A stretch of 35,549 nt of DNA from Chromobacterium alticapitis (GTDB lineage: Bacteria > Pseudomonadota > Gammaproteobacteria > Burkholderiales > Chromobacteriaceae), in assembly GCF_002924365.1 (NCBI RefSeq), contig NZ_PQWB01000063.1, positions 18,643 through 54,191 on the forward strand. The letters run 5' to 3'. Below, piece by piece: positions 6,513-17,419 of the stretch. The translations under genes and the position numbers were made by a program. How positions within the stretch are numbered: the stretch's first letter is position 1; every line of letters begins with the position of its first letter. Under the pieces are notes generated by a model. The model was not told the origin of the DNA, searched no databases, and worked only from the letters and a program-made list of their open reading frames with translations.

Positions 6513-7517
6513 TCAGGCGGCCAGTTTCGTCGCCAGCGCCCGCATGGTCTGCCAGGGCTCGCCCGGCTCCACGCCCTTGATCTGGCGGTCTATGCGCGCG
6601 CACTCGGACAGCGCGTCCATCAGCTTGCGCGGGCCGATGCGGCGCAGCGCCGGCTCCGCCAACTTCTGCTTTTCGCCCCACAGCCTGAGCTCGCGCGCCA
6701 TGTCCCGCAACTGGCGGCCGTCTTTCAGGCCCTGGCGCAGCTTGAGCAGCATGCGCACATCCTCGGCCAACGACCACAACACCAGCACCGGCGCCTCGCC
6801 TTCGGCCATCAGTCCGTCCAGCATCCGCATCAGCCGCGGCATGTCGCCGGACAACCAGGCTTCGGAAAGCTGGAACACGTCGAAGCGCGCCACATTGGCC
6901 ACCGCCGCCTGCAAGTCGGCCAGGCTCAGCTCGCCCTTGGGATAGAGCAGCGCCAGTTTGTCCACTTCCTGCCGCGCGGCCAGCAGATTGCCTTCCACCC
7001 GGTCGACGAAAAACGCCAGCGCCTCCGCGCCCAGTTGCTGGCCCTGCGCCTTCAAGCGGCGGCTCATCCAGCCGGGCAGCTCGGCGCGCCCCACCAGTCT
7101 GGCTTCCACCACCTGCGCCGCCTTATCCAGCACGGTGAACCACTTGCTCTGCTGCTGCGCCTTGTCCAACTTGGGCAGGGTGATCAGGGTGATGGTGTCC
7201 TGCGGCGGCGCGGCGGCCAGCTTTTGCAGCGCCTCCGCGCCTTCCACGCCCGGCTTGCCGCCGGGAATGCGGATTTCCAAGAGCTTCAGCGAGGCGAACA
7301 GCGACACGCTGGACATGGAGTCGGCCAGCTGCGACCAATCGAAGCCGGCCTCCACCGTCAGCACCTCGCGCTCCAGATAGCCGGCCGCCTGGGCGGCCTG
7401 GCGCACCGCGTCAGCCGCCTCCAGCGCCAGCAGCGCCTCCTCGCCATGCACCAGGTACAAGGGCCCAAGGCCCTTGGCCAGCGCGGCGTTCAGCGCGTCA
7501 GGGCTGAGGGACGGCAT
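6513..7517 (-). CDS. holA: DNA polymerase III subunit delta HolA
   Basis: HolA is the wrench of the clamp loader that opens the beta sliding clamp. The 334-residue length is normal. It starts with GLGPLYLVHGEEALLALEAADAVRQ, the degenerate AAA+ domain I start. The SSVSLFASLKLLEIRIPGG region carries the clamp-binding SLF motif, and helical C-terminal collar sequence includes GEAPVLVLWSLAEDVRMLLKL. It overlaps the 3' end of lptE by 20 bases. leuS-lptE-holA is the standard order in beta- and gammaproteobacteria and links LPS assembly genes to replication only by position. Confidence 0.95.
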   Translation of the reverse strand: MPSLSPDALNAALAKGLGPLYLVHGEEALLALEAADAVRQAAQAAGYLEREVLTVEAGFDWSQLADSMSSVSLFASLKLLEIRIPGGKPGVEGAEALQKLAAAPPQDTITLITLPKLDKAQQQSKWFTVLDKAAQVVEARLVGRAELPGWMSRRLKAQGQQLGAEALAFFVDRVEGNLLAARQEVDKLALLYPKGELSLADLQAAVANVARFDVFQLSEAWLSGDMPRLMRMLDGLMAEGEAPVLVLWSLAEDVRMLLKLRQGLKDGRQLRDMARELRLWGEKQKLAEPALRRIGPRKLMDALSECARIDRQIKGVEPGEPWQTMRALATKLAA

Positions 7518-8052
7518 CGGGCTTCACGCTCTGCCCGCCGGCCGGCGCGGCCGGCGGCGCTTTCAGATAAGCCAGGCGGCGCACGATCTGCTCGGCGGCG
7601 TCGCGGCGGGCATCGGTCCACAACAGCTCTTCCTCCTGCTGCTTGCCCAACACCTGGTTATCCGAATAGTTCATGCTGCGGCGCACCGTCGCCGTCATGT
7701 CCGGCTCCATCGGCACGCCGTTCAGCACCAGCCTGACGGTGGCCACATAGGTCAGCTGGTACTCATTGATCTTGCCGCCGGTATTGATGGTGAGAATGTC
7801 CTTGGACTGGCTCTCGTTCACTACGCTCAGCACAGCTTGCGCGCCCTTGGGCTGGTCCAGCAACGCGAGCTTGGGCTGGCGCGCCAGCACAGTGCGCAGA
7901 TCGGACTCGATCGCCTTGCCGCCGGCCTCCAGATACAGCGAGGCAAAAGGCAAGGGCTTGATCGTGCCGCCCAGGCCGCGTAAATGGAAGCCGCAGGCGC
8001 TGAGCAGCAAAACGAAGCCGGCCAGCAGCGCGTAACGCAAAGATTGTTTCAT
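7498..8052 (-). CDS. lptE: LPS-assembly lipoprotein LptE
   Basis: LptE is an outer-membrane lipoprotein that plugs the LptD barrel and helps insert lipopolysaccharide. The 184-residue precursor has a hydrophobic signal ending in the lipobox LSAC, with lipidated Cys20 followed by GFHLRG, the conserved LptE start. The downstream part includes VLSVVNESQSKDILTINTGGKINEYQLTYVATVRL, matching the family. The ATG at 8052 is chosen because GGGGG precedes it and it gives a normal signal peptide; in-frame starts at 8064 and 8085 are less likely. It overlaps holA and follows leuS after a strong hairpin. Confidence 0.93.
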   Translation of the reverse strand: MKQSLRYALLAGFVLLLSACGFHLRGLGGTIKPLPFASLYLEAGGKAIESDLRTVLARQPKLALLDQPKGAQAVLSVVNESQSKDILTINTGGKINEYQLTYVATVRLVLNGVPMEPDMTATVRRSMNYSDNQVLGKQQEEELLWTDARRDAAEQIVRRLAYLKAPPAAPAGGQSVKPDAVPQP

Positions 8053-8063
8053 TGCACCCCCCA

Positions 8064-8080
8064 TGGCGGATGATCCGCCA
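8064..8080. repeat. Perfect hairpin just upstream of lptE
   Basis: TGGCGGA-TGA-TCCGCCA forms a 7-bp stem with a triloop. On the minus strand it ends directly before the G-rich ribosome site of lptE, so it may affect translation initiation or protect a processed 5' end after the leuS terminator. Confidence 0.4.
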
Positions 8081-8082
8081 GT

Positions 8083-8117
8083 CAAAACGGCGCGGGACAG
8101 CCATGCTGCCCCGCGCC
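8083..8117 (-). terminator. Terminator between leuS and lptE
   Basis: On the minus strand a stem of about 13 bp (8089-8101 with 8105-8117, one G-U pair) with an ATG triloop is followed by GTTTTGAC. It lies 16 bases after the leuS stop. Readthrough is presumably needed for lptE and holA unless they have their own promoter. Confidence 0.7.
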
Positions 8118-8133
8118 GCGCGTCAGGATAGGA

Positions 8134-10832
<2,699 letters not shown>

Positions 10833-10851
10833 TCCGCAAAATGATTGCCCC

Positions 10852-10857
10852 ATTATA
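10852..10857 (-). promoter_or_regulatory. leuS promoter -10 element
   Basis: The minus strand has a perfect TATAAT here. A -35 match is poor (TTATCG or CTTATC at 18-19 bases). Transcription would start near 10845, giving a leader of about 93 bases. Confidence 0.5.
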
Positions 10858-10912
10858 ACGGCGTCTTCGCGTCGGCGATAAGACCCGAAAAACAAATGCT
10901 TGGCGCGACGCC

Positions 10913-11302
10913 TCAGAGGCAGGGCTTGAGTCCCCAGCCCTTGCGCCCGCGCCGGCAGGAGAAGTCCTCCTTCACCGCGCGCAGCGTCCAGACGTTCTCT
11001 TCGCGGCTGAGCGCGAAGCGCTGGCGCACGCCCTTGACGCTGTCGTCCATCATCCCCTCGCGGATCAGCGTGATGCCGGCCCGGTCGAACGCCTCCGGCC
11101 GGCTGGTCTGGACAACCTTCAGCGTGGCGTACTCGAAGCGTCCATCCTCGCCCAGGCGGTTCTTGGCGAAACGCAGCGCCACCTCCAGCGGCAGCTCGCC
11201 CGGCTGGCCGGCGAAGGGCAGCCTGGCCTCGTCGCTGTAGGCGAAGGCCGTCGGCGCCGCCGCCAGCATGCCCGCCACGCACACAATCGCGCTTCTCAAC
11301 AC
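10913..11302 (-). CDS. Secreted hypothetical protein
   Basis: I do not recognise this family. The GTG at 11302 is preferred because AAAGGA lies 6 bases before it; a GTG five codons upstream (11317) overlaps that ribosome site. The 129-residue product starts with a Sec signal peptide (about residues 1-21, cleavage after AFA). The mature part is about 108 residues with mixed charge. Two cysteines near the end (116 and 128) are separated by a basic RRGRKGWGLKP loop and could form a periplasmic disulfide. It lies between leuS and a TauE-type permease, all on the minus strand, without obvious coupling. Confidence 0.7.
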   Translation of the reverse strand: MLRSAIVCVAGMLAAAPTAFAYSDEARLPFAGQPGELPLEVALRFAKNRLGEDGRFEYATLKVVQTSRPEAFDRAGITLIREGMMDDSVKGVRQRFALSREENVWTLRAVKEDFSCRRGRKGWGLKPCL

Positions 11303-11369
11303 GCGTCGTCCTTTCACTGTCGGTCAAACCGGTTCGACCACAGGCAAGCCGACAAGGTTGCAGAAGACC

Positions 11370-12179
11370 TCAGCCGCGCAACAGGCTGTACAGCATCTCG
11401 CTGGCCATCGCCGCCATCAACGCGGCGAAAGCTTTTTTCAATTTGGGCACCGGCAGCCGGTGCGCGGCCTTGGCGCCGACCGGCGCCAGCAGCACCGTCA
11501 TCAGCATCAGCGCCAGCATCGCCGGCAGATAAATAAAACCGACTGCGCCGGGCGGCAATCCCGCCGCGCCCCAGCCGCTGTACAAGTAGCCGACCGCGCC
11601 GGACACGGCGATCGGCCAGCCCAGCGCCGCGCTGGTGGCGATGGCGGTATGCACCGGCACATTGCACCAGCTCATGAAAGGCACGCTCATCGAGCCGCCG
11701 CCGATGCCCACCCAGCTGGAAATCATGCCGATGATGCTGCCGGCGGCCCCCTGCCCGGCCCAGCCCGGCATGCCCAGCCCGCCCTTGGGCTGGCGTCCGG
11801 CCAGCATCTGCAGCGCCACCGCGTAAGCGTAGGCGACGAAGAACCAGCGCAGCGCCAGGCCGGAAATCCAGCCGGCGATCAGACTGCCCAAGAGCGTGCC
11901 CGCCACCATCGCCGGCGCCATGCTGCGCACGATCCCCCAGTCCACCGCGCCCTTCTTGTGATGCGCGCGCACGCTGGACAGGCTGGTGAACACCATCACC
12001 GCCAGCGAAGTGCCCACCGCCAGGTGCTGCGCGTGCTCGCCGCCCAGACGCGCGGCGGACAGCACCGCCAACACCACCGGCACGATGATCAGGCCGCCGC
12101 CCACCCCCAGCAGGCCGGCCAGAAAACCGGCCACCGCTCCGCAAGCCAGCAACGCGGTCCAAAGCTCAATCGACAACAT
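11370..12179 (-). CDS. TauE/SafE family sulfite/organosulfur exporter
   Basis: This 269-residue inner-membrane protein has about eight helices arranged as two related halves. The family's glycine-rich motifs are both present: LLGVGGGLIIVPVVL near residue 25 in the first half and WVGIGGGSMSVPF near residue 160 in the second. Members export sulfite, sulfoacetate or related anions, but many are uncharacterised, so the substrate here is open. AAAAGGAGCGGGC precedes the ATG. It starts 30 bases after the stop of the acyltransferase gene on the same strand and could be cotranscribed, though no functional link is evident. Confidence 0.88.
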   Translation of the reverse strand: MLSIELWTALLACGAVAGFLAGLLGVGGGLIIVPVVLAVLSAARLGGEHAQHLAVGTSLAVMVFTSLSSVRAHHKKGAVDWGIVRSMAPAMVAGTLLGSLIAGWISGLALRWFFVAYAYAVALQMLAGRQPKGGLGMPGWAGQGAAGSIIGMISSWVGIGGGSMSVPFMSWCNVPVHTAIATSAALGWPIAVSGAVGYLYSGWGAAGLPPGAVGFIYLPAMLALMLMTVLLAPVGAKAAHRLPVPKLKKAFAALMAAMASEMLYSLLRG

Positions 12180-12209
12180 GCCCGCTCCTTTTACCGATAT
12201 CGGCTTCCA

Positions 12210-13382
12210 TCATGCCAAAGAATCCCCCCGCTTCGCGCTTGGCGGAACACTCTCGCCATTTTGACGGCGAAGCCAGCGCCGGCGGATCGCCCGGTTGCAT
12301 GGCTCCGACCAATAGCGGGCGGCCAGATGCGCCAACAACGCCGACGCCGCCACAAACGCGCACAACAGCGGCAGGCGCTCCCAATAACCGATGCTTCCCT
12401 TAGGCAGCAGATTGCGCAAGCCGGCCAGCACCACGATATGCAGCAAGTACAACTCATAACTGTGCCGACCCAGCCAGCGCAGCGGACGCGTCGCCCGCTC
12501 GCGCCAGCCATCCAGCGCCGGCGCGCGCGCCGCGCCCAGCAAGAACATCGCGCTGGCCAGCGCCACCCAGCTGAAGCCGAACACCTGGTTGCCGGCGATG
12601 CCCCGCAGATACACCCCGCCCAGCGCCAGCAAACCCGCCCAGCGCAGCAGCCGGGCCTGGCCGTCGGCCAGCCGGACTCGATGGGCGGCCAAGGCGGCCA
12701 GACAACCGATGGCGATGGCGTCGAAACAGGCCAGATAGCCGTACAGGTAATCGATCTCGTTGTCCGGATGCGCCGCCCGGTAAAGCGGCCCGGCGACGAT
12801 CAGCAGCAGGCAGACCGCCGCCAGCAGCCAGGTCCGCCTCAGCGCGAGACACAGCAGAGGCAGCGCCAGGTAGAACACCTCCTCCACCGACAGCGACCAA
12901 TAGACGTTCAGGCAATAGTTGAAGTAGCCCACCGACTGCATCAGCAGATTGTGCCAAAAGGTCAGCACCGAGCCGGCCGCCACCCAAAAGTACGAGGCTG
13001 GCAAATGGTGGCCGCCGTCGGTATTGCTGAAATGGGGCAGGCCCAGGCGGCCCAGCGCCACGATGAGCGCCAGCGTCGGCACCAGTAAAGGCATGATGCG
13101 GGCGAAGCGCTGTACGTAGAAAGCGCGGATATCGATGGCTGGCAGGCTGCCCCAGCGCCGCTGCGACTGCGACACGATCAGGAAGCCGGACACGACGAAG
13201 AACATCGTCACGCCGTAATTGCCGTTGCGCGCCAGCGCGCCCAGCAAGGGCGCCGACAGCAAACTGCCCAAAAGGCTGTCCTTGAGACCATACGCCAGCA
13301 TGAAGTGCAGCAGCAGCACGCAGCCGATGGCGATGCCGCGCAGGCAATCTATGCGCGGATTGCGCGTTTCGATGGAAGACAT
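12210..13382 (-). CDS. Acyltransferase-3 (OafA/YrhL family) membrane protein
   Basis: The 390-residue protein belongs to the acyltransferase-3 family, inner-membrane enzymes that O-acetylate or otherwise acylate surface polysaccharides, LPS or exported small molecules. The opening RIDCLRGIAIGCVLLLH contains the family R/D-x-LRG motif and the putative catalytic His26. FFVVSGFLI follows, and YWSLSVEEVFYLALPL is the second diagnostic motif. About ten membrane helices are visible and the C-terminal tail is basic. There is no SGNH domain. No glycan biosynthesis genes adjoin it, so the acceptor is unknown. Confidence 0.9.
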   Translation of the reverse strand: MSSIETRNPRIDCLRGIAIGCVLLLHFMLAYGLKDSLLGSLLSAPLLGALARNGNYGVTMFFVVSGFLIVSQSQRRWGSLPAIDIRAFYVQRFARIMPLLVPTLALIVALGRLGLPHFSNTDGGHHLPASYFWVAAGSVLTFWHNLLMQSVGYFNYCLNVYWSLSVEEVFYLALPLLCLALRRTWLLAAVCLLLIVAGPLYRAAHPDNEIDYLYGYLACFDAIAIGCLAALAAHRVRLADGQARLLRWAGLLALGGVYLRGIAGNQVFGFSWVALASAMFLLGAARAPALDGWRERATRPLRWLGRHSYELYLLHIVVLAGLRNLLPKGSIGYWERLPLLCAFVAASALLAHLAARYWSEPCNRAIRRRWLRRQNGESVPPSAKRGDSLA

Positions 13383-13440
13383 GGCGCATCCCGGAATAGA
13401 AACGCCAAAATATTACACAGGAATATCCGCGCGCCAAGCA

Positions 13441-13914
<474 letters not shown>

Positions 13915-14040
13915 GGGCAATATCCGTTAATCGCTGGGGGAAAAGGGCAAAACTTGCTCAATCTTACTGGAAAGATTGGCTCGTATGCTGGTTTCAACGG
14001 AGCAGGCGCTCGCCCTGTCCGCAAGCCAGGGAGCATGCAG

Positions 14041-14199
14041 ATGAAAACGTGGATATTGGCCGTTATCGCGATAGGCAGCCTGGGCGGCTGCGTGGTGGCG
14101 CCGCCTTATGTCGCGCCGGCGCCGGTGGCGGTGCGCCCGGTCGTGGTGGTGCCGATGGCGCCGGTCTTTGTCTATGGGCCGCATGACCGCTGGCGTTAA
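14041..14199 (+). CDS. Small Pro/Val-rich lipoprotein
   Basis: A 52-residue product starts with a short signal peptide ending in the lipobox LGGC (lipidated Cys17). The remaining 35 residues are mostly Pro, Val and Ala (PPYVAPAPVAVRPVVVV), followed by FVYGPHDRWR at the end. An AGGGA ribosome site lies 9 bases before the ATG; an upstream ATG at 14035 is too close to it. Very short lipoproteins of this type are common in betaproteobacteria and have no known function. It converges on the DUF1294 gene. Confidence 0.65.
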   Translation: MKTWILAVIAIGSLGGCVVAPPYVAPAPVAVRPVVVVPMAPVFVYGPHDRWR

Positions 14200-14271
14200 A
14201 ACCGCCTCCCGCGCCCCGCATCTGGCGCTACGCCAGGCGACTCAGCGGCGCGTCCGCCCAATAGGCCAAAC

Positions 14272-14544
14272 CTAATCCAGCCAGCGCCACAGCTGCGCCA
14301 GCGCCGCCAGATTGGCCAAAGCGCCCAGCCAGAACAGCAGGCGGAACGGCTGCTTGCGCGTCTTGTGCCGGAAGCAGCGCCGCGCCAGCCAGCCGCCGGG
14401 CCAGCCTCCCGCCAGCCCCAGCAACAGCAAGGTAGCCTCCGGCGTACGCCATTGTCCGGCGCGCGCCGCCCGCTTGTCCCGCCAGTACGCCGCAAACGTC
14501 AGCAGGCTGGCCGCCGCCAGCCAGATCGATAGCGCCTGAACCAT
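14272..14544 (-). CDS. DUF1294 membrane protein
   Basis: The 90-residue protein matches the DUF1294 family. After one membrane helix it reads YWRDKRAARAGQWRTPE, then LLLLGLAGGWPGGWLARR, then FRHKTRKQPFRLLFW, each a diagnostic block of the family, with a final helix. In other bacteria this domain also occurs fused behind a cold-shock domain; here it stands alone. Function is unknown. Of two adjacent ATGs (14550 and 14544), the second has GGAG at proper distance. It is divergent from the POT transporter gene. Confidence 0.82.
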   Translation of the reverse strand: MVQALSIWLAAASLLTFAAYWRDKRAARAGQWRTPEATLLLLGLAGGWPGGWLARRCFRHKTRKQPFRLLFWLGALANLAALAQLWRWLD

Positions 14545-14564
14545 CCTCATCGCTCCAAATGCAT

Positions 14565-14581
14565 GAAATTCGTCCAATTTC
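14565..14581. promoter_or_regulatory. Dyad between DUF1294 and POT transporter genes
   Basis: GAAATT-CGTCC-AATTTC is a perfect 6+5+6 inverted repeat about 20 bases upstream of the DUF1294 start and 140 upstream of the POT gene. A second, wider TTCG/CGAA pair overlaps it. It is an operator candidate; no cognate regulator is adjacent. Confidence 0.35.
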
Positions 14582-14721
14582 AGAATGTTCGAATTTTGTA
14601 AGGCGTGTTTACCATATTCTCGCCAGTCCGCGCCCCAGCCGCCCTTATGATGGTTCGCACAAAAACGATGCCCCGGCGAGTCCGGGGCTTGCACGTTCAA
14701 CGACTCGGGAGAAACCGTCCC

Positions 14722-16275
14722 ATGACGACCGCCACCACGCAGGCGCCTGCCGCCAGCGGCGCCATGCCGCGCCAGATCGCCTATATCATCGGCAACGAGG
14801 GCTGCGAGCGCTTCAGCTTCTACGGCATGCGCAACATCCTCACCGCCTTCCTCACCACCTCGCTGCTGCTGTATCTGCCGGAAGACATGCGCGCCGGCGA
14901 GGCCAAGCACATCTTCCACAACTTCATGATAGGGGTGTATTTCTTCCCGCTCTTGGGCGGCTGGCTGGCCGACCGGCTCTGGGGCAAGTACAACACCATC
15001 GTCGCCTTCAGCCTGCTATATTGCGTCGGCCACGCCTGCCTGGCGCTGTTCGAGAACAATCTGACCGGCTTCTACGCCGGCCTGGCGCTGATCGCCATAG
15101 GTTCCGGCGGCATCAAGCCCTGCGTATCCTCGTTCTGCGGCGACCAGTTCAATGAATCGAACAAGCATCTGGCCAAAGTGGTGTTCGACTCATTCTACTG
15201 GATCATCAACTTCGGCTCGCTGTTCGCCTCGCTGTTGATGCCGGTCTTCCTGAAATCGTACGGCCCGTCGGTAGCCTTCGGCATTCCGGGCGTGCTGATG
15301 TTCATCGCGCTGGCGATTTTCTGGCTGGGCCGCAAGCATTACACCATTCTGCCCCCCGCGCCCAAAGACCCGCATTCATTCTGGCAAGTGCTCAAATCCG
15401 GCATTCTGTCGCCGGCCAACGGCCGCCGCGGCGGCTGGCTGTTCGCCGCCGGCGTGGCGCTGGCCATCTATGGCAGCCTGAACCTGGGCCAAGGCCTGGT
15501 GGCCGGCTTCTGCCTGGCCTTGGTGTTGGTGCTGTTCAGCGCCAGCCTGGCCGCCTGGTGGCAACTGGACGCGCTGCGCGACCGCCATCCGGAAGAGGCG
15601 CTGCAAGGCGTGCGCGCCGTGCTGCGCATTCTGATCATCTTCGCGCTGGTGACGCCGTTTTGGTCGCTGTTCGACCAGAAGGCTTCCACCTGGGTGATCC
15701 AGGCCGGCTTCATGAGCAAGCCGGAGTGGTTTGCGCCGTCGCAGATGCAGGCGCTGAATCCGGCGCTGGTGATGATGCTGATCCCGTTCAACAACCTGGT
15801 GCTGTACCCGGCGCTGCGCCGCATGGGCGTCGAACCCACCGCGCTCAAGCGCATGACCGCCGGCATCGTGTTCAGCGCGTTGGCCTGGATCGTAGTGGGC
15901 ATGATGCAGCTGCATCTGGACAGCGGCGACGCCTTGTCCATCGCCTGGCAGATCCTGCCTTACGCGCTGCTGACCATGGGCGAGGTGCTGGTTTCGGCCA
16001 CCGGCCTGGAATTCGCCTACAGCCAGGCGCCGCTGTCGATGAAGGGCACCTTGATGAGCTTCTGGGGCCTGTCCACCACCGTCGGCAATCTGTGGGTGCT
16101 GCTGATCAACGCCGGCGTGGCCAGCGCCGCGATGAAGAGCACGGTATCGGCCAGCGGCCTGAGCCTGGAGGCCTTCCTGATGTTCTTCTTCGCCGGCATC
16201 GCGCTGTTCGCCGCGCTGGTCTTCGGCCTGTACGCCCGCCGTTACCGCGAGGTCAGCCACTACCGGGCGGCGTGA
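14722..16275 (+). CDS. POT/PTR family proton-dependent oligopeptide transporter
   Basis: This 517-residue inner-membrane carrier imports di- and tripeptides with protons. The first helix carries the ExxER-type motif in EGCERFSFYGM (26-36), needed for proton coupling. The PTR2 signature is GSGGIKPCVSSF (127-138). About 14 helices are visible, as in bacterial DtpA-D. The ATG at 14722 is chosen because it gives the family N-terminus; the frame is open to 14605 but that part is non-family sequence. A GGGAGA lies somewhat far upstream. The gene stands alone and converges on the cyclo-ligase gene with only two bases between stops. Confidence 0.93.
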   Translation: MTTATTQAPAASGAMPRQIAYIIGNEGCERFSFYGMRNILTAFLTTSLLLYLPEDMRAGEAKHIFHNFMIGVYFFPLLGGWLADRLWGKYNTIVAFSLLYCVGHACLALFENNLTGFYAGLALIAIGSGGIKPCVSSFCGDQFNESNKHLAKVVFDSFYWIINFGSLFASLLMPVFLKSYGPSVAFGIPGVLMFIALAIFWLGRKHYTILPPAPKDPHSFWQVLKSGILSPANGRRGGWLFAAGVALAIYGSLNLGQGLVAGFCLALVLVLFSASLAAWWQLDALRDRHPEEALQGVRAVLRILIIFALVTPFWSLFDQKASTWVIQAGFMSKPEWFAPSQMQALNPALVMMLIPFNNLVLYPALRRMGVEPTALKRMTAGIVFSALAWIVVGMMQLHLDSGDALSIAWQILPYALLTMGEVLVSATGLEFAYSQAPLSMKGTLMSFWGLSTTVGNLWVLLINAGVASAAMKSTVSASGLSLEAFLMFFFAGIALFAALVFGLYARRYREVSHYRAA

Positions 16276-16277
16276 TC

Positions 16278-16889
16278 CTAAGTGGCCGGTCCGGCCAGCG
16301 GCAGCCGCCGCAGGCCGGATTCGGTCAATAGATAATCCAGCCGCACGTCCCACGGCTCGCGCGGCACCGCGTCCACCAGCTGGCAATCGAAGGCCACGCC
16401 CACCAATAGCGGACCGCTGCCCTGCGGATGGCGGCGGCGGAAGGCCAGGGTGGTGTCGTAGAAGCCGCCGCCCTGCCCCATCCGATAACCTTCCCGGTCC
16501 ACCCCCAGCAGGGGCACGAAGAGCAGGTCCAGCTTTTCCGCGCGCCGCCGCGCGCCGCCGTATTCCAGAATCCGATAGCGCGGGTGCAGATACCAGCGGT
16601 CCGCCGCGCCCAGGCGGGTGAACCACAAACGGCGGCCGCGGCGCGGGATCTGCGGCAAATACACTTCGCCGCCGCGCCACAGCGCCTCGTTCAGCAATTC
16701 GGAAAGGTCCAGCTCTGAGCCGGCGGCCAGGTAGCCGCCTACGCGCTTGCCGCGCCTGAGCAGCCTTGCTGCATGGCGGACGATGGCGCGCGCGGCCGCG
16801 GCGCGGTAGGCCGGCGATAGGGCCATGCGGGCGCGCCGTATGCTGCGCCGCAATGCGGGCTTGTCCAGGGGGGCGATGGGGAGTGTCAT
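16278..16889 (-). CDS. fau: 5-formyltetrahydrofolate cyclo-ligase
   Basis: This enzyme converts 5-formyl-THF to 5,10-methenyl-THF using ATP, returning the storage form to one-carbon metabolism. The 203-residue protein has an N-terminal basic ATP-binding stretch, LRRSIRRARMALSP. VGGYLAAGSELDLSELL follows, and the diagnostic GYRMGQGGGFYDTTL (about 136-150) lies in the C-terminal half. It lies directly downstream of 6S RNA, the same order as ssrS-ygfA in E. coli, where the two are transcribed together. That synteny supports both calls. Confidence 0.93.
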   Translation of the reverse strand: MTLPIAPLDKPALRRSIRRARMALSPAYRAAAARAIVRHAARLLRRGKRVGGYLAAGSELDLSELLNEALWRGGEVYLPQIPRRGRRLWFTRLGAADRWYLHPRYRILEYGGARRRAEKLDLLFVPLLGVDREGYRMGQGGGFYDTTLAFRRRHPQGSGPLLVGVAFDCQLVDAVPREPWDVRLDYLLTESGLRRLPLAGPAT

Positions 16890-16902
16890 CGGGGGTGGGG
16901 AG

Positions 16903-17085
16903 CCCCCCGCGAGTGCCGTTCGGGCAAAATTCGCTTGTACCCTGTTTCCAGGAGGGGCCGCCTGCCAGACATTTCGGGCGCGTCCTCAAGGGACGCGTCA
17001 CACCCATGTCTCACGCTGGCAGCCAGAAGCGAACGCATTGGTACAAAGGAATTGTGTGCCTTCACGAACACCGCAGGGGAGAAAC
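16903..17085 (-). ncRNA. ssrS: 6S RNA (ssrS)
   Basis: 6S RNA mimics an open promoter and sequesters the sigma-70 RNA polymerase holoenzyme. On the minus strand the region folds into the expected long rod. The ends pair (CCCCTGCG near 17075 with CGCGGGGG near 16905), TTTGTACC near 17045 pairs with GGGTACAAG near 16940, and AGACAT pairs with ATGTCT. GACGCGTCC/GGACGCGCC caps the structure. Between the arms is a largely unpaired central bubble. The position between zapA and the cyclo-ligase gene is the conserved ssrS locus. Short reading frames here are not real. Ends are approximate. Confidence 0.85.
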
Positions 17086-17107
17086 TTGCCTGTCGCGCGC
17101 CGTTCTT

Positions 17108-17419
17108 TCAGAACAGCGGCTGTTGGCTCTGGCGAAGCGCCTCGTCGGCCGCCTCGCCCATGCCGCGTATTTTACGCTGAAACGCCGCCATCTCCAAGCC
17201 CTCTCCGACTTTCGTCTTCAGAAGGTCGTGCGCGATGTTCAGCGCCGCCATGATGGCGATCTTGTCCGCGTCCATCACCTTGCCGTGTTGCTGGATAGTG
17301 GCGATCTTGCCCTCCAGCAAACGCACCGCCTCCAGCAGCGTGTCCTGCTCGCCCGCAGGCGTGCCTATGGTGAAATGGCGGCCCAACAGTTCGATGTCGA
17401 CCTGAACCACGTCGCTCAT
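17108..17419 (-). CDS. zapA: Cell division protein ZapA
   Basis: ZapA binds FtsZ and cross-links protofilaments in the Z-ring. The 103-residue length is usual. The N-terminal VQVDIELLGRHFTIGTPAGEQDTLLEAVRLLEGKI is the FtsZ-binding globular part, MDADKIAIMAALNIAHDLL is the conserved central helix, and a coiled-coil tail follows. The ATG overlaps the upstream coiled-coil gene's stop (ATGA). 6S RNA starts about 20 bases after its stop codon. Confidence 0.95.
   Translation of the reverse strand: MSDVVQVDIELLGRHFTIGTPAGEQDTLLEAVRLLEGKIATIQQHGKVMDADKIAIMAALNIAHDLLKTKVGEGLEMAAFQRKIRGMGEAADEALRQSQQPLF

Noticed and set aside
11268-13088. Plus-strand open frame of 606 codons
   Set aside because: Runs antisense to the TauE-type and acyltransferase genes, which both have strong family motifs; composition is Gln/Arg/His-rich shadow.
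15376-17007. Minus-strand open frame of 543 codons
   Set aside because: Antisense to the POT transporter, then out of frame through the cyclo-ligase gene and 6S RNA; no family features.
16935-17180. Short reading frames between the cyclo-ligase and zapA genes
   Set aside because: They lie in the 6S RNA gene, whose paired structure explains the sequence.
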